Assembly (NCBI RefSeq): GCF_014859525.1
Contig: NZ_JACUUB010000016.1
Location: forward strand, 1-45,979
Length of the DNA stretch: 45,979 bases
Reading direction: 5' to 3'
From: Marinobacter sp.
GTDB lineage: Bacteria; Pseudomonadota; Gammaproteobacteria; Pseudomonadales; Oleiphilaceae
The translations under genes and the position numbers were made by a program. The notes beneath the pieces were generated by a model that searched no databases, was not told the origin of the DNA, and saw only the letters and a program-made list of their open reading frames with translations. This document shows, in pieces, positions 24,942 through 35,168 of this stretch (its first letter is position 1; the number at the start of each line of letters is the position of its first letter).

Positions 24942-27161
24942 ATGGCTATTACGAATTACCTGTCTGCAAACCGAGTGATCAAGCCCCGCACGCACCCCAG
25001 GTTTGGCATCGGATTGCTGGCTTCTGCCATCGTCGGCCTGGCGGCAGGACACGCCAATGCGGCCCCGCTTGCAGATGACTTTAATCCCGGCTTTTTGGCC
25101 TTGGGTGATGATATTCCAGAAGTTTTAACCACCACACGACTCCGCCAACCAAAAACCAGGGTGCCAGGCACCACCACGGTTATCACCGGCGACATGATTC
25201 GCGATCTCGGCATCATGAATCTTTACGAGGTTTTCCGGCTTGTACCTGGCATGGTGGTCAACTTTGTTGGCAGCCACCAACCGGTTACCACTTATCACGG
25301 CACCGTGCATTACGAGCAGCGTCGAATGCAAGTTCTGGTGGATGGGCGCACCGCACACAAAGCCACTTTATCCGATATGGACTGGGAAACCATGCCGGTT
25401 CCACTGGAAATGATTGAGCGAATCGAGGTGGCCAGAGGGCCCAATTCTGCGGCCTATGGCATTAATGCCTTCCTCGGTACGATCAACATCATCACCCGAG
25501 ACCCGGCTGACAGCGCTGGCGTAGAGACAAGAGCTGTCAGAGGCTCTCGAGGATACTTACGTACCTTTGGCTCTGTCGGCGACTCAGGCGCCGATCTTGA
25601 CTGGCGACTGACTTATGAAAAACGTAAATTCGACGGTTTTGATTTTCGCGCCTCCGGTGGTGAACGGCCGCCGTTTCGTTCTGGCCTCGACATTAATTCG
25701 TTCACTTACGATTCCCGCCTGAAATTCACTGATAAGGTCAACCTGGAACTACGAACGGGCATTGTCGACGGCACCAAGTACAACGACAGGAACAAAACCG
25801 GCGAATTGAATCCGTTAACCGACCCGGATATCGACGTGCGCGACTACTATTTGCAATCCAAACTCAATATCAGCACCTCGGATCGCCACTTTTATCACGT
25901 GATGGCGAGCGTGGAGAACTTCGACCGGCGACAGCCGTATACCATTGTTAGCACTGATAATACGGTTCAGTGCCTCAGAGATGGCACGCCCTTGTTTAAA
26001 TACACTTACTTCCCTGACGGAAGCCGCGAACGACTTTGTTTTGCAGACAGCGGCGGGCCGGCAGCAATCGCTGATGTGAATGCGGATTCCGAAGACACCC
26101 GTTTGGAACTGGAAATCCAGGACACGTTAATCATCAACAATGATCTCAAGGTGGTATCTGGCGCGGGTTTCCGTAAAGACACCTTCCGCTCGGAAACCTA
26201 TTTCAATGGCCGAGGAAACAACTACCAGTCCCGATTTTTCGGTAACCTTGAGTACACACCTTTAACTTGGTTAACGCTGAATGCCGGCGGCAACTGGGAA
26301 AGAACGAGCACAACAGGCGATGACTATTTCTCGCCCCGGATAGCTGCCAACTTTACCCTGAACAATCGTCATGCGTTGCGGTTTGTCTACTCAGAGGCTG
26401 TGCGTACCCCAGATGGTTTTGAACAGAACCCTGATTGGGGCTACACCCTGACGAATGTCAGTCCTGACCTTTATTCTGATCTGGAAGGCATCAGAATCAC
26501 CACCGACGAAGCGGTTCAAGTTCAAGGGTGGATTACGCTCGGCAAAGACCTTAAAGAAGAGCGCATCACCTCTCATGAAATCAGTTACTTCGGGCAGTTC
26601 CCGCTCCAGCGCGCCATACTGTCCGTTGAAGTCAGGGGATTCAAAGACGAACTGCGAGACATGATCAGCGGGGTTATTCAGCTCAAGGACTGGAGCATTG
26701 ACAACAATACCGCCATCGACCAGAAAGGTTTTGAAGTAGAAGCCATGCTCGAGTACCCGGGCACCGCTGTTCGGGCAAGCTACGGCTATCTGGACCAGCA
26801 CACATGGTATACCGGAGAGCCCATTTTTAACGACGATGGCGATCTCGACACGAGAAAACAAGATCAGGCCGTTTCCTTGCTAACCCGAATGTCCGTCCGG
26901 CACTCGGGGAGCCTTGCTGTCATCCAGGATCTGCCCTGGGGCCTGAAAGCGTCGTCCGCTTTTTACTGGGCAGATGAATTTCGCCGCAGCCAGTTTGAGC
27001 GGTTCGACGCAAGAATCGCCAAGCGTCTTTATCAACCACGCTATACGGCGGAGTTGGCGTTCACCATGCAACACTATCTGAATCGAGACCCGGAGCTGAG
27101 TACGGACAACAACATTAAAAATCATAATCAATTCTTCATTGAGGCAGGAGTTCGATTCTGA
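24942..27161 (+). CDS. TonB-dependent outer-membrane receptor
   Basis: The 739-residue protein should import or sense a ligand across the outer membrane using TonB energy. The N-terminus has a long leader with a hydrophobic core (GIGLLASAIVGLAAG) and likely cleavage after HANA. A possible TonB box (PEVLTTT) is followed by the plug domain: TTTVITGDMIRDLG, LVPGMVV, VLVDGR and IERIEVARGPNSAAYG, ending INIITRD. The rest is a 22-strand-type barrel rich in aromatic/polar alternation, ending in phenylalanine (IEAGVRF). The start at 24942 (ATG) is preferred over a TTG seven codons upstream. Only 50 bases separate it from the binding-protein gene, suggesting one operon. No siderophore or vitamin biosynthesis or permease genes lie nearby, so the ligand is unknown. 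Confidence 0.9.
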   Translation: MAITNYLSANRVIKPRTHPRFGIGLLASAIVGLAAGHANAAPLADDFNPGFLALGDDIPEVLTTTRLRQPKTRVPGTTTVITGDMIRDLGIMNLYEVFRLVPGMVVNFVGSHQPVTTYHGTVHYEQRRMQVLVDGRTAHKATLSDMDWETMPVPLEMIERIEVARGPNSAAYGINAFLGTINIITRDPADSAGVETRAVRGSRGYLRTFGSVGDSGADLDWRLTYEKRKFDGFDFRASGGERPPFRSGLDINSFTYDSRLKFTDKVNLELRTGIVDGTKYNDRNKTGELNPLTDPDIDVRDYYLQSKLNISTSDRHFYHVMASVENFDRRQPYTIVSTDNTVQCLRDGTPLFKYTYFPDGSRERLCFADSGGPAAIADVNADSEDTRLELEIQDTLIINNDLKVVSGAGFRKDTFRSETYFNGRGNNYQSRFFGNLEYTPLTWLTLNAGGNWERTSTTGDDYFSPRIAANFTLNNRHALRFVYSEAVRTPDGFEQNPDWGYTLTNVSPDLYSDLEGIRITTDEAVQVQGWITLGKDLKEERITSHEISYFGQFPLQRAILSVEVRGFKDELRDMISGVIQLKDWSIDNNTAIDQKGFEVEAMLEYPGTAVRASYGYLDQHTWYTGEPIFNDDGDLDTRKQDQAVSLLTRMSVRHSGSLAVIQDLPWGLKASSAFYWADEFRRSQFERFDARIAKRLYQPRYTAELAFTMQHYLNRDPELSTDNNIKNHNQFFIEAGVRF

Positions 27162-27211
27162 CTCTATGCTAGAACGACAGACCAACAGGACAGTAAGCCA
27201 ACCGGGACGGT

Positions 27212-28192
27212 ATGACCTCATCCATACTTGCTGATTTAGTTCAGCCCAATGATCATCAGAGACGGCCATCGGTTGTGGTGGCCCTGATGTGTTTGCTGCT
27301 ATTGTCCTGGCCGGCGACAGGCGTTGCTCAGAACAATAAAACCAATGCCTCCGCCGTTTATGTTGTCGGCTCCGGCAATACACCCCTCGACCAACACGTC
27401 ACCCGCCTGCTTGCCGAACAACTCGGCGATGCAGCAACATTGGTGCCCATAAGAGATAATCAGAGACTGGTCGGTCTGGACAGTCCCGTCGTCGCTATCG
27501 GTCCCGTAGCATTTACAAAAATCAGGCAGATGAACCGTGATGCTCCGATTCTTGCCTTGATGGTAGAGAAACCCTTTATTAAAGGTTATGCGACCCGCTC
27601 CCCGGGCCAGGTTTCTGCAATTTACTATGACGTTCCCCTGTTAAGGCAGGCGCTGACCGGTAAGTTCATGTTGCCCCAGGCAACACGAGTTGCCCTGCTG
27701 GCGTCTACCGAGTCGGTTGAACGCTATGAAGACCTTATAGATCTGCTCCCCGCGTATAATCTTCAGGCCCGGCTTTTCATTGCAGACAGCGACGACCAGC
27801 TAATCCCGACTCTGGTCAGAGCCTTAACCTACGGTGACTTTGTACTGGCAGGGTCCGATGACGCCATTTACAACCCTCGCAATATCAAACACATCTTGCT
27901 GACGGCCTACAGGCGAAACAAAATTGTGATCGGTCCCAGCCAGGCCTACGTCAAAGCCGGCGTGCTTGCATCCAGTTACGCCCCCTTTCCTGCCATGACA
28001 GAAATGGCGGCAAATCATCTGAAGGTATACCTTGCGGAAGGCCAGTTTCCAGACCCGGATTATCCGGGCGAATATCGTGTTGAGGTCAATGAGCAGGTTG
28101 CTCGTTCATTAAACATTCCATTACCGAAGCGCGAATGGATCGCAAAACAGGTAGATGAGCTGATTCGGTCTGTCGAGGAGGGTTCAGAATGA
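27212..28192 (+). CDS. Periplasmic ABC-type substrate-binding-like protein (PF04392/TrpX-like)
   Basis: The 326-residue protein has an unusually long polar leader followed by a signal sequence (VVVALMCLLLLSWPATGVAQ) and a two-lobed periplasmic-binding fold. Recognisable family segments are YVVGSGNTPLDQHV, AIGPVAFTKIRQM and VALLASTESVERYEDLI. The later block LLTAYRRNKIVIGPSQAYVKAGVLASSYAP is the most characteristic of the TrpX-type family. No ABC permease or ATPase is linked. Its last bases overlap the kinase start (ATGA), so it is probably a ligand-binding partner of the kinase rather than a transporter part. The start is preceded by GGGACGGT and could alternatively lie further in. Confidence 0.8.
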   Translation: MTSSILADLVQPNDHQRRPSVVVALMCLLLLSWPATGVAQNNKTNASAVYVVGSGNTPLDQHVTRLLAEQLGDAATLVPIRDNQRLVGLDSPVVAIGPVAFTKIRQMNRDAPILALMVEKPFIKGYATRSPGQVSAIYYDVPLLRQALTGKFMLPQATRVALLASTESVERYEDLIDLLPAYNLQARLFIADSDDQLIPTLVRALTYGDFVLAGSDDAIYNPRNIKHILLTAYRRNKIVIGPSQAYVKAGVLASSYAPFPAMTEMAANHLKVYLAEGQFPDPDYPGEYRVEVNEQVARSLNIPLPKREWIAKQVDELIRSVEEGSE

Positions 28193-30132
28193 CACATTCT
28201 GCCGCCCGCCGGGGTTCATCACTGTCAAAGAAGCTACTGCTGTTGGGCGTCCTGCCAGCCGTTGTCATGTTCCTGGCACTTATGGCGTTCTTCACCTCTG
28301 CTCGCCTGGACGATGCACGAACCGATCTTGCACAGAGCACCCAGATGCTGGCCGACAGCTTGGCGCCAGCCCTGGAGTACGCTGTGGTGTCCGGTAACGT
28401 CCTCGCACTGGACCAGGTGTTAAGCCAGTCCCTGCGCCGGAGCAAAGCCGAATGGATTCGGGTAACCGACGTTGTTGGTCAGGAGCTTGGATTCGTCAGC
28501 AACAGCCTGGAAGACTCTTTACTCCGAAGCCAGGAGTTCGATTTATACCATGCTGAAATTCTCCAAGAACCTCTGGAACTCACTAGCAGCACGGATTGGT
28601 TCAATCCCGGTTATGGCTTGAATGTTGGATCTCTGCGGGTAGGCACCGTGGAAGTGGGCGTTGATCCTCGTGTGTTAGCTGAGCGCCAACGAGACATTCT
28701 TTGGTCGTCTTTGGCCGTTGGCGTGTCCATGCTGCTCTTTACCCTTTTGATAGCCAACCACTTCCTCAACAATATTCTTCAGCCAATCCGTAAGCTTGCC
28801 AGTCGCGTCAGCATGCTTATCGACGGCGATTATACCGGCCAAGCTATTATCACCCGGGGCAGCTCCAAAGAAATTGTAGCCATCCAGTCACAGTTAAATG
28901 AACTTGCTCAACACCTTGAGAAGTTGCGGTCAGCCAGAGATCAAACACTGGCCATGTCAGAAACAGCGCGGGAAAAAGCCGAGCTGGCAAGCCATGTCAA
29001 ATCTGAGTTTTTGGCAACCATGAGCCACGAGTTGCGCACCCCGCTGAACGGGGTGCTCGGCATGGTAGATTTGATCCAGGAAGAGCCTCTCACCAATCGG
29101 CAAAGGGACTATCTTGGTACTGCCCGGCAGGCGACCGAAGATCTGCTCACGGTAATTTCAGATATCCTGGATTACGCCCGAATGGACAGTGGAAACCTGG
29201 AGCTTGAAAACCAGGAGTTCGACGTGCGCGCACTCATTGCCAATTGCGCGGCATCCTATCGATACGCTGCCGAACAACAGGGCCTGTCTCTGGACGTCAA
29301 TTTCCTGGGCGACTGGCCTGCCAATCCGATAGTCATTGGTGATGCACCAAGACTTCGACAGATTTTGGCGGGCTTGCTCGATAACTCGCTCAAGTTTACA
29401 AACAGCGGTTTCGTGAGTGTGCGCGTTACCTGGCTGCCGTTGGACGCCAATTGCCTTCGATTGACTTGCACCGTCACTGACACCGGAACAGGTATTCCCG
29501 GAGACAGACTGACCAATATCTTTCATACCTTTGAGCAGATCGACAGTAGCAATACCCGAGCCCACAGCGGTACGGGATTGGGACTGTCGCTGGTGCAACG
29601 TTTGGTTGAACTCATGGGGGGGCACATACAGGTCGAATCAGATATCGGCGAAGGTTCTTCGTTCCGGTTTGAGTTGCCGTTTGAGCGGGCAGAACAGCAA
29701 GGTGACGAACACCCTGCACTGCCCGATGCGCCGCGCGAACAACTTGGGGGCACTGCTTGGGCCCTGGTGGTAGAAGACAACGCCGTTAATCAGAAAGTGA
29801 CCACCACCCTGCTCAGCAAAATGGGCTTTCAGGTTGAATGTGCCCAGAATGGTCAGGAAGCAATCGAGAAAGTGAAACGCAAGCACGAGGGCTATGAACT
29901 GATCCTGATGGATTGTCAAATGCCAGTGTTGGACGGTTATGGCGCAACTCGCGTGATCCGTGAGTGGGAACAAAGCAACGGCCAGTCGGGCACACCCATT
30001 ATCGCGTTAACGGCGGATGTATCACAGGAAACCAAAGAACGTTGTCTGGCCAGTGGTATGAATGACTACATAACTAAGCCTGTCCGCAGAGAGGGGCTCC
30101 ATGACGTACTGAGTCGCTGGATTCGTTTGTAG
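28189..30132 (+). CDS. Hybrid sensor histidine kinase with C-terminal receiver domain
   Basis: The 647-residue membrane protein has two helices (about residues 16-36 and 172-192) flanking a periplasmic sensor region of about 135 residues. A HAMP linker follows ([18 protein letters not shown]). The HisKA domain has the phospho-acceptor His-280 in [11 protein letters not shown]. The ATPase part has the N box with DNSLKF (Asn-399), G1 DTGTGIPG (431-438) and G2 GTGLGLSL (461-468). The receiver has acidic residues VEDN (528-531), phospho-acceptor Asp-575 in LMDCQMP and Lys-630. No Hpt domain or output regulator is encoded nearby, so the final partner is elsewhere. It overlaps the binding-protein gene by 4 bases and is the last gene of the set. 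Confidence 0.92.
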   Translation: MTHSAARRGSSLSKKLLLLGVLPAVVMFLALMAFFTSARLDDARTDLAQSTQMLADSLAPALEYAVVSGNVLALDQVLSQSLRRSKAEWIRVTDVVGQELGFVSNSLEDSLLRSQEFDLYHAEILQEPLELTSSTDWFNPGYGLNVGSLRVGTVEVGVDPRVLAERQRDILWSSLAVGVSMLLFTLLIANHFLNNILQPIRKLASRVSMLIDGDYTGQAIITRGSSKEIVAIQSQLNELAQHLEKLRSARDQTLAMSETAREKAELASHVKSEFLATMSHELRTPLNGVLGMVDLIQEEPLTNRQRDYLGTARQATEDLLTVISDILDYARMDSGNLELENQEFDVRALIANCAASYRYAAEQQGLSLDVNFLGDWPANPIVIGDAPRLRQILAGLLDNSLKFTNSGFVSVRVTWLPLDANCLRLTCTVTDTGTGIPGDRLTNIFHTFEQIDSSNTRAHSGTGLGLSLVQRLVELMGGHIQVESDIGEGSSFRFELPFERAEQQGDEHPALPDAPREQLGGTAWALVVEDNAVNQKVTTTLLSKMGFQVECAQNGQEAIEKVKRKHEGYELILMDCQMPVLDGYGATRVIREWEQSNGQSGTPIIALTADVSQETKERCLASGMNDYITKPVRREGLHDVLSRWIRL

Positions 30133-30202
30133 CGGTAAATGGAAAGAGGTGTGCCCGCTACCGCATCGGTCGCGGGACAGTTTGCGAGGTCAGCTCACTC
30201 AT

Positions 30203-31564
30203 TCACGCCACGGGATCTCGCATCGTGACGAATTCTTCCGCAGACGTTGGATGAATACCCATGGTTGAATCGAATTGGGCTTTGGTCGCGCCAGCTTTGA
30301 TGGCAACCGCCAGTCCCTGAATAATTTCGCCCGCATCGGGGCCCACCATGTGAGCGCCGAGAACTTTGTCTGTTTGATCATCTACGACCAGTTTCATCAA
30401 ACAACGCTCATCACGCCCGCTGAGAGTGTATTTCATTGGTCGGAAATCGGATTTGTAGATCCGAAGTGAATGGCCTGCCTTTCTTGCTTCTTCTTCAGTG
30501 AGGCCCACGGTACCAATGTTAGGCTGACAAAAAACCGCGGTCGGGATCGCGCTGTAATCCATCTCTCCCTGGCCATCACCAAACAGTCTGCGTGACAGCA
30601 CCATCCCCTGGGCAATCGCCACTGGCGTTAACTGCGGCGTACCAATAACGTCACCCAGTGCGGTCACTGAAGGTACAGAGGTTTGGAAGTGATCGTCGAC
30701 CACAATATGACCGGACGCGTTTAACTCAATGCCCAGTTCGGCCAGGCCGAGACCATCAACCAATGCTCTTCGGCCGGTTGCAGCCATCACCAATCCGGTT
30801 TCAAGGACCTCCCCATCGGACAAATTGACCTGATAGTGCGCATTGTGTGCCTCAATCGACTCAATGGTCACATTGAATTGAAGGTCGATACCTTTCTTGC
30901 GCATCTCCTGTTCGGTAAAGCGACGAACATCTTCATCAAAGCCTCTGAGGAACAGGTCACCGCGGTATAGCAGAGTGGTTTTAACCCCAAGCCCCGACAG
31001 AATGCCTGCAAACTCGACCGCGATGTAACCGCCGCCCCATACCACGGCATGACGAGGCAACTGAGGTAGATAGAACATTTCGTTGGACGTGAGAATGCAT
31101 TCTTTGCCAGGAATATCAGGCACTACGGGCCAACTGCCGGTAGCGACCGTGATGTGTTTGGCAGAATAGTGTTGGTCACCGACTACAACGGTGTTGGCAT
31201 CACGGATACTGGCGGTGCCCCGAATGACCTCAACTCCGGCACTCTCCAAAAGCTGGCCGTAAATACCGTTCAAGCGCTCGATTTCGGTATTTTTGTTAGC
31301 TACCAGTGTTGGCCAGTCAAAGCTGACACCATCTTTGGGAATGCGCCACCCATAACCGGCCGCATCGTCCAGATCCTCCTGCACATGTGCCCCATAAACA
31401 AACAGCTTTTTCGGTACACAACCGACATTAACGCAGGTACCACCCAAATAACGGGACTCGACCACGGCAACGCGAGCGCCTTTTTGCGCAGACATTCGGG
31501 CAAGGCGAACGCCGCCGGAGCCGGCACCAATTACAATAAGGTCAAAACCTTGGTTGTCAGACAC
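30203..31564 (-). CDS. gor: Glutathione-disulfide reductase
   Basis: Gor uses NADPH and FAD to reduce oxidised glutathione in the cytoplasm. The 453-residue protein has the FAD motif [13 protein letters not shown], redox cysteines Cys-44 and Cys-49 in [13 protein letters not shown], and the NADPH fold [13 protein letters not shown]. The following arginine-containing loop ([13 protein letters not shown]) favours NADPH over NADH. The C-terminal catalytic base is in [12 protein letters not shown]. It starts at a GTG with AGGAG five bases upstream, 12 bases after the GNAT gene, so the two are likely co-transcribed. The end of the protein (FVTMRDPVA) is normal for the family. Confidence 0.95.
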   Translation of the reverse strand: MSDNQGFDLIVIGAGSGGVRLARMSAQKGARVAVVESRYLGGTCVNVGCVPKKLFVYGAHVQEDLDDAAGYGWRIPKDGVSFDWPTLVANKNTEIERLNGIYGQLLESAGVEVIRGTASIRDANTVVVGDQHYSAKHITVATGSWPVVPDIPGKECILTSNEMFYLPQLPRHAVVWGGGYIAVEFAGILSGLGVKTTLLYRGDLFLRGFDEDVRRFTEQEMRKKGIDLQFNVTIESIEAHNAHYQVNLSDGEVLETGLVMAATGRRALVDGLGLAELGIELNASGHIVVDDHFQTSVPSVTALGDVIGTPQLTPVAIAQGMVLSRRLFGDGQGEMDYSAIPTAVFCQPNIGTVGLTEEEARKAGHSLRIYKSDFRPMKYTLSGRDERCLMKLVVDDQTDKVLGAHMVGPDAGEIIQGLAVAIKAGATKAQFDSTMGIHPTSAEEFVTMRDPVA

Positions 31565-31576
31565 ACTCTCTCCTGT

Positions 31577-32257
31577 TTACTGATGCTGGGTTGACTCGCT
31601 TGAGTGTTCATCGGCCTCCGCCTTCACTTCGCGATACAGCAGGTGATCTTCAAAGTCGCCCAGGCGCAGCTTGCCCAAGCTCTGGAAACCTTCAGATTCA
31701 TAAAAGGGCAAATAACGGCTGTTCCCGGTATCCAGAACAAGGCCGGTGCCGCGAGGATTTTCCTCGCAAAGTTTCTCCACTGCCTTTAACAAGATCCTGC
31801 CATACCCCTGATTCTGGTATTTTGGATCAACCCCCATTAAAGGTAACTGATGCGCCTGTGGGTGCGGCAAAAGGTCTCGGATTTTCTGGTGATAATCAAG
31901 GTAACGCCGGGTTGAAGCAAACCCCGCCGTCAGAACCATACGGATTCTCCAGCTGAACTGGTCAGCCAGATTCATGCGCAGTTCCGGATCGCCGATAAAC
32001 GCCACGGCAATCAGGGTATCCCCCTTTATCACTCCGATGGCATCCTGATTGAGCTCCAGGTAGAGATCGATCAGCTCTCTGACCGTTGCCCTTACGCGCT
32101 GGTCATACCCTGCCCGGCGGTGATCGAACAAATACTGAAACGTCGGATCTTCCCGGTAGGCATGGTAGAGAATCGACTGGGCTTCATTGCGCGCCGTTTC
32201 GTCAAGGCGAACCACGACAGCATCGGTTTTATTATTGTTTTCGTGCGTATCACGCAT
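31577..32257 (-). CDS. GNAT-family N-acetyltransferase
   Basis: This 226-residue cytoplasmic protein has the acetyl-CoA binding signature LMGVDPKYQNQGYGRILLKAV near residues 140-160 (Q/RxxGxG/A form QNQGYG). The following GLVLDTGNSRYLPFYESEGFQ is typical of GNAT enzymes acting on small molecules or toxins. The N-terminal third is a helical extension. GGAGG lies upstream of the ATG at 32257. It precedes gor on the same strand. The substrate is unknown; a link to thiol metabolism is only suggested by the neighbour. Confidence 0.85.
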   Translation of the reverse strand: MRDTHENNNKTDAVVVRLDETARNEAQSILYHAYREDPTFQYLFDHRRAGYDQRVRATVRELIDLYLELNQDAIGVIKGDTLIAVAFIGDPELRMNLADQFSWRIRMVLTAGFASTRRYLDYHQKIRDLLPHPQAHQLPLMGVDPKYQNQGYGRILLKAVEKLCEENPRGTGLVLDTGNSRYLPFYESEGFQSLGKLRLGDFEDHLLYREVKAEADEHSSESTQHQ

Positions 32258-32306
32258 GTTCTTGCGCTCCTCCGGGAACTCCGGTCAGCTTTTGGACAAA
32301 CCCTGT

Positions 32307-32840
32307 TCAAATCATCAAAGTGAGCCGGACAGACACCCTGCCCGGCTCATTGCCTCGATCCATCGCGGCTTGATCAATAATAACACCGTGACGGGCGTCA
32401 AGCTGCTCAAGCCAGGCCGCGACATCTGCAAATGGCGTTGCCTCAAGCCACACCCGGATCGCATTTTCACCACTTGGTTCAAAGCGCTGAAGCGACAAGC
32501 CTGCCTCGCCAGCAGATCGGGTGACCAGTGCCATAAGCTCGCGACTATCCGCCGGCTTATCAACGACGGCCCCGGTTGAGGCTGCGGCGCTGGCTCCCCC
32601 TAGCCTGCGAATCCCTTCCTCGTTCGCCTGCATCCAGGCCAGCAATTGCTCGGCATTCGCTCGGCTGGTTTCAGCTTGGGCACTGAAATCGGCGACTGGG
32701 CGCCAGACACCAAAGTACAGGAGGGCGACCAACAAAGCGACGGTGAGCGCCGCCAGAGCCTGACGGTCTCTGACGGGCAACTGGTCGAAGCGGGCAATCA
32801 GTTTACCGACAGCGGGTTGGTCTTTGATGCGTGTCATCAT
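32307..32840 (-). CDS. gspM: Type II secretion inner-membrane protein GspM
   Basis: GspM forms part of the inner-membrane platform with GspL and GspF. The 177-residue protein has a short cytoplasmic N-terminus, one membrane helix (LAALTVALLVALLYFGVWRPV, about 27-47) and a periplasmic ferredoxin-like domain with a helical linker. Sequence conservation is low in this family, but size, topology and position after gspL are decisive. GGAGG precedes the ATG, and it starts 4 bases after the gspL stop. It is the last gene of the gspE-M run; gspN is absent. Confidence 0.88.
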   Translation of the reverse strand: MMTRIKDQPAVGKLIARFDQLPVRDRQALAALTVALLVALLYFGVWRPVADFSAQAETSRANAEQLLAWMQANEEGIRRLGGASAAASTGAVVDKPADSRELMALVTRSAGEAGLSLQRFEPSGENAIRVWLEATPFADVAAWLEQLDARHGVIIDQAAMDRGNEPGRVSVRLTLMI

Positions 32841-32844
32841 GTTA

Positions 32845-34152
32845 TCAGCCTCCAGAAACCGTCAGGCGGCCACGGGAGCCGGAACTTTCATTCACCACAG
32901 ACCCAATCTGAGCCTGCAGGCCCTGGTTGGCGAGGCCATTGCGCAGACTGCTCATCCGGTCATAGCTATCGGCCCGGATATCAACCACTAATTCACCGCG
33001 ATTTCGATTGTAATTGATCGAATTAAAGGTAACAGACCCAGCACCCGAAAGCCGACTGTACTGGTCTCCGGTATATTTCAGTAACGTCACGAAATCAATG
33101 TCGTCCTGCCCGGACCCCGCCACTCTCAACTGACCTTCAACCACTCGCCGCACATTGCCCGCATGGGTACGGCGATCGCCGGGGAACGCTGACTGGTAGA
33201 CGGCCATGGCCTGAACCTGCAGCTTTTCGGCTTCTTGATTGTGATAAACACCCATGCCGATTTCCAGGGCCAATTGCACCACAAACCAGACAGAGGCAAC
33301 AGCTATTAACGGCTTCCAGGGCTTCAGTGGACCCGCCCCGTGCGCATTGACAGCATAAGCACCCTGGCAAAGGTTCACAGGGCTGCAAAGGTGCTGGTGA
33401 AAGGCCCAGGCCAGCAGTTCTAGTGTCGAGAACTCAAGGGGCTTTTGATCAAGCCGAACGCGCCCGTCGCCACCGCTCAGCTCAGCAATGGCTGATTGAT
33501 AGGCCTCAAGATCTGACTCGGTACCGTAGACTGTCACTGGAATTTCAGCGATCACTTCCTCTGAAGGAGGTGCCGCAAGGGTTACCCCCAATAATCCCAG
33601 GTTGGCGGTCTGCATACGTAACCACTCGCCTCGTTGACTCAGCAACATAACTCCGTCGCCATCCAGGCATGCAGTCCAGCCGTCTGCTGAAGCGGGTAGC
33701 AACGCGGCGTCAGGATACAGCGCATCAAGGCGTACATGCTCCCAGTCGGTGAATAAGGTTAGCCAACGCTCCATCTGTTGTTGGTCGATGGCCGCGACCT
33801 GATAGCCGTCGGGGGTGTGACGCCCGAGTGCCAGGTGAACAGAGTCAATGTCTTGCGCAATTTGTTCTTCCACTGCATAAGGCAGAGCCTGGAGCACAAA
33901 CCGGCTCTGTTTGGCGGGGATATCGGCCAGGCAGAACAAGGCCTCATCGCCAGGGATAAGACCAACCAGTAGAACCTTTTCCAGCGCGTTCTGAGCCAGG
34001 GTTTGCTCTATGATTTCACGGGTGTCAGCACCGCCATGTGCCTGTGCATCGCCACTGGCGTCTTGCAGTAGCCAGCTAAATAGCTGCGACTCCGGGTTCT
34101 GCACCGGGTCTGCATAAGGCGGGACAGGCCGAACAAAAAGGCGATAAGACAT
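32845..34152 (-). CDS. gspL: Type II secretion protein GspL
   Basis: GspL links the GspE ATPase to the inner-membrane platform. The 435-residue protein has a large cytoplasmic actin-like N-terminal part (LVGLIPGDEALFCLADIP, LPYAVEEQIAQDIDSVHLALG), one membrane helix near residues 277-297 (PLIAVASVWFVVQLALEIG) and a periplasmic ferredoxin-like domain (GELVVDIRADSYDRMSSLR). It starts 2 bases after gspK ends. Length is normal for GspL. Confidence 0.92.
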   Translation of the reverse strand: MSYRLFVRPVPPYADPVQNPESQLFSWLLQDASGDAQAHGGADTREIIEQTLAQNALEKVLLVGLIPGDEALFCLADIPAKQSRFVLQALPYAVEEQIAQDIDSVHLALGRHTPDGYQVAAIDQQQMERWLTLFTDWEHVRLDALYPDAALLPASADGWTACLDGDGVMLLSQRGEWLRMQTANLGLLGVTLAAPPSEEVIAEIPVTVYGTESDLEAYQSAIAELSGGDGRVRLDQKPLEFSTLELLAWAFHQHLCSPVNLCQGAYAVNAHGAGPLKPWKPLIAVASVWFVVQLALEIGMGVYHNQEAEKLQVQAMAVYQSAFPGDRRTHAGNVRRVVEGQLRVAGSGQDDIDFVTLLKYTGDQYSRLSGAGSVTFNSINYNRNRGELVVDIRADSYDRMSSLRNGLANQGLQAQIGSVVNESSGSRGRLTVSGG

Positions 34153-34154
34153 GG

Positions 34155-35168
34155 TTATCCTTCTGAGATTGAATAGGGTTCTTTTGTGATGCGATTCTTC
34201 TGCCCGGTATCCCTTTGAACCGTCCGAACCTCGCCCTCTGTGTTACGAAAAACGGTACTGACCATGGTCACAACCCGATTATCGTAAGTAATTCGTGATA
34301 CAACTTCAAAAAACCGGGTTTGCAAGGATAGCCCTGTTGTTCGCAGGCCCATGCCTGCAAACTCTGGCAACGCCAGAAAGTCCTGCAGGTTTTCAAACCG
34401 TTGGTCTTCTCTTTTGGCAAGAATAGACTCAGCCTGAGCTTCCGTCATGTCGTCGTGCAGTGACATAAGTACCGGTGCCGTTGCGGTATTCACATTTATG
34501 CCAATGCCGCTGACAGGCAGTGCGATGACATGGGGCCTGAGGGCAACGTAGATTTCTTCCGTCATGCCCTCAATCAAGCGCAATTCGGTGATGGATACAA
34601 ACGGCTGGTTAGCGGCTCGGTATGGTGGGTCTGCCATCAGATACTGACCATCTTCGGCGCCGTAAGCACTGATGGTTTGATCATCCGCATCAATCCAGTC
34701 GATCAGAGCATCCACCGAAACAGCGGTAATGCCAAGCACCCTTAACAATCGAATCAGCCGGTCCCTGGTCATTGTATCGACCTGCCCATTGAGGCCAACA
34801 AGGTCGTTCAGATTGATCCGCCCACTCAAGTCATCAATCTGCACTTCTGCAACGCCGCTGGTATCCAGAGGCAGAACGGCGGCGTACATCGCCCAGAACT
34901 CATCAGGGCTATCGACCATCAATCCATCTTCCCGATCCTGCTCAAAATCACGCACCAGAATCCGGTGAGCAAAAGCTTCAGCGCCAAGTGCGATACTGTG
35001 TCCCTGCTGCTGAGCCAGATAATGTCCGGCTTTAAACACGCGAATGCTTTGCTGGTGAGCCATTCCGGTTGCCAGCATGACCACCAAAGCCATGGCCAGC
35101 AGCACCATGATCAGCGCCACGCCTTTCTGCCGGAGACGATGTGCTGTTAGCCCTGTGAGTCGTATCAT
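34155..35168 (-). CDS. gspK: Type II secretion minor pseudopilin GspK
   Basis: GspK is the tip pseudopilin. The 337-residue protein has an N-terminal prepilin-like segment KGVALIMVLLAMALVVMLATG, lacking the glutamate at mature position 5 as all GspK do. A large alpha-domain follows (QIDDLSGRINLNDLVGLNG, IDWIDADDQTISAYGAED, INVNTATAPVLMSLHDDM). The latter contains the SAM-like helices and acidic residues of the calcium-binding region. Its ATG overlaps the gspJ stop by 4 bases. Confidence 0.94.
   Translation of the reverse strand: MIRLTGLTAHRLRQKGVALIMVLLAMALVVMLATGMAHQQSIRVFKAGHYLAQQQGHSIALGAEAFAHRILVRDFEQDREDGLMVDSPDEFWAMYAAVLPLDTSGVAEVQIDDLSGRINLNDLVGLNGQVDTMTRDRLIRLLRVLGITAVSVDALIDWIDADDQTISAYGAEDGQYLMADPPYRAANQPFVSITELRLIEGMTEEIYVALRPHVIALPVSGIGINVNTATAPVLMSLHDDMTEAQAESILAKREDQRFENLQDFLALPEFAGMGLRTTGLSLQTRFFEVVSRITYDNRVVTMVSTVFRNTEGEVRTVQRDTGQKNRITKEPYSISEG

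Noticed and set aside
30132..30176. Inverted repeats between the kinase and gor stop codons as a two-way terminator
   Set aside because: GCGGTA/TACCGC and CCCGC/GCGGG can pair, but the loops are long, the stems are short and overlapping, and there is no T-run in either direction.
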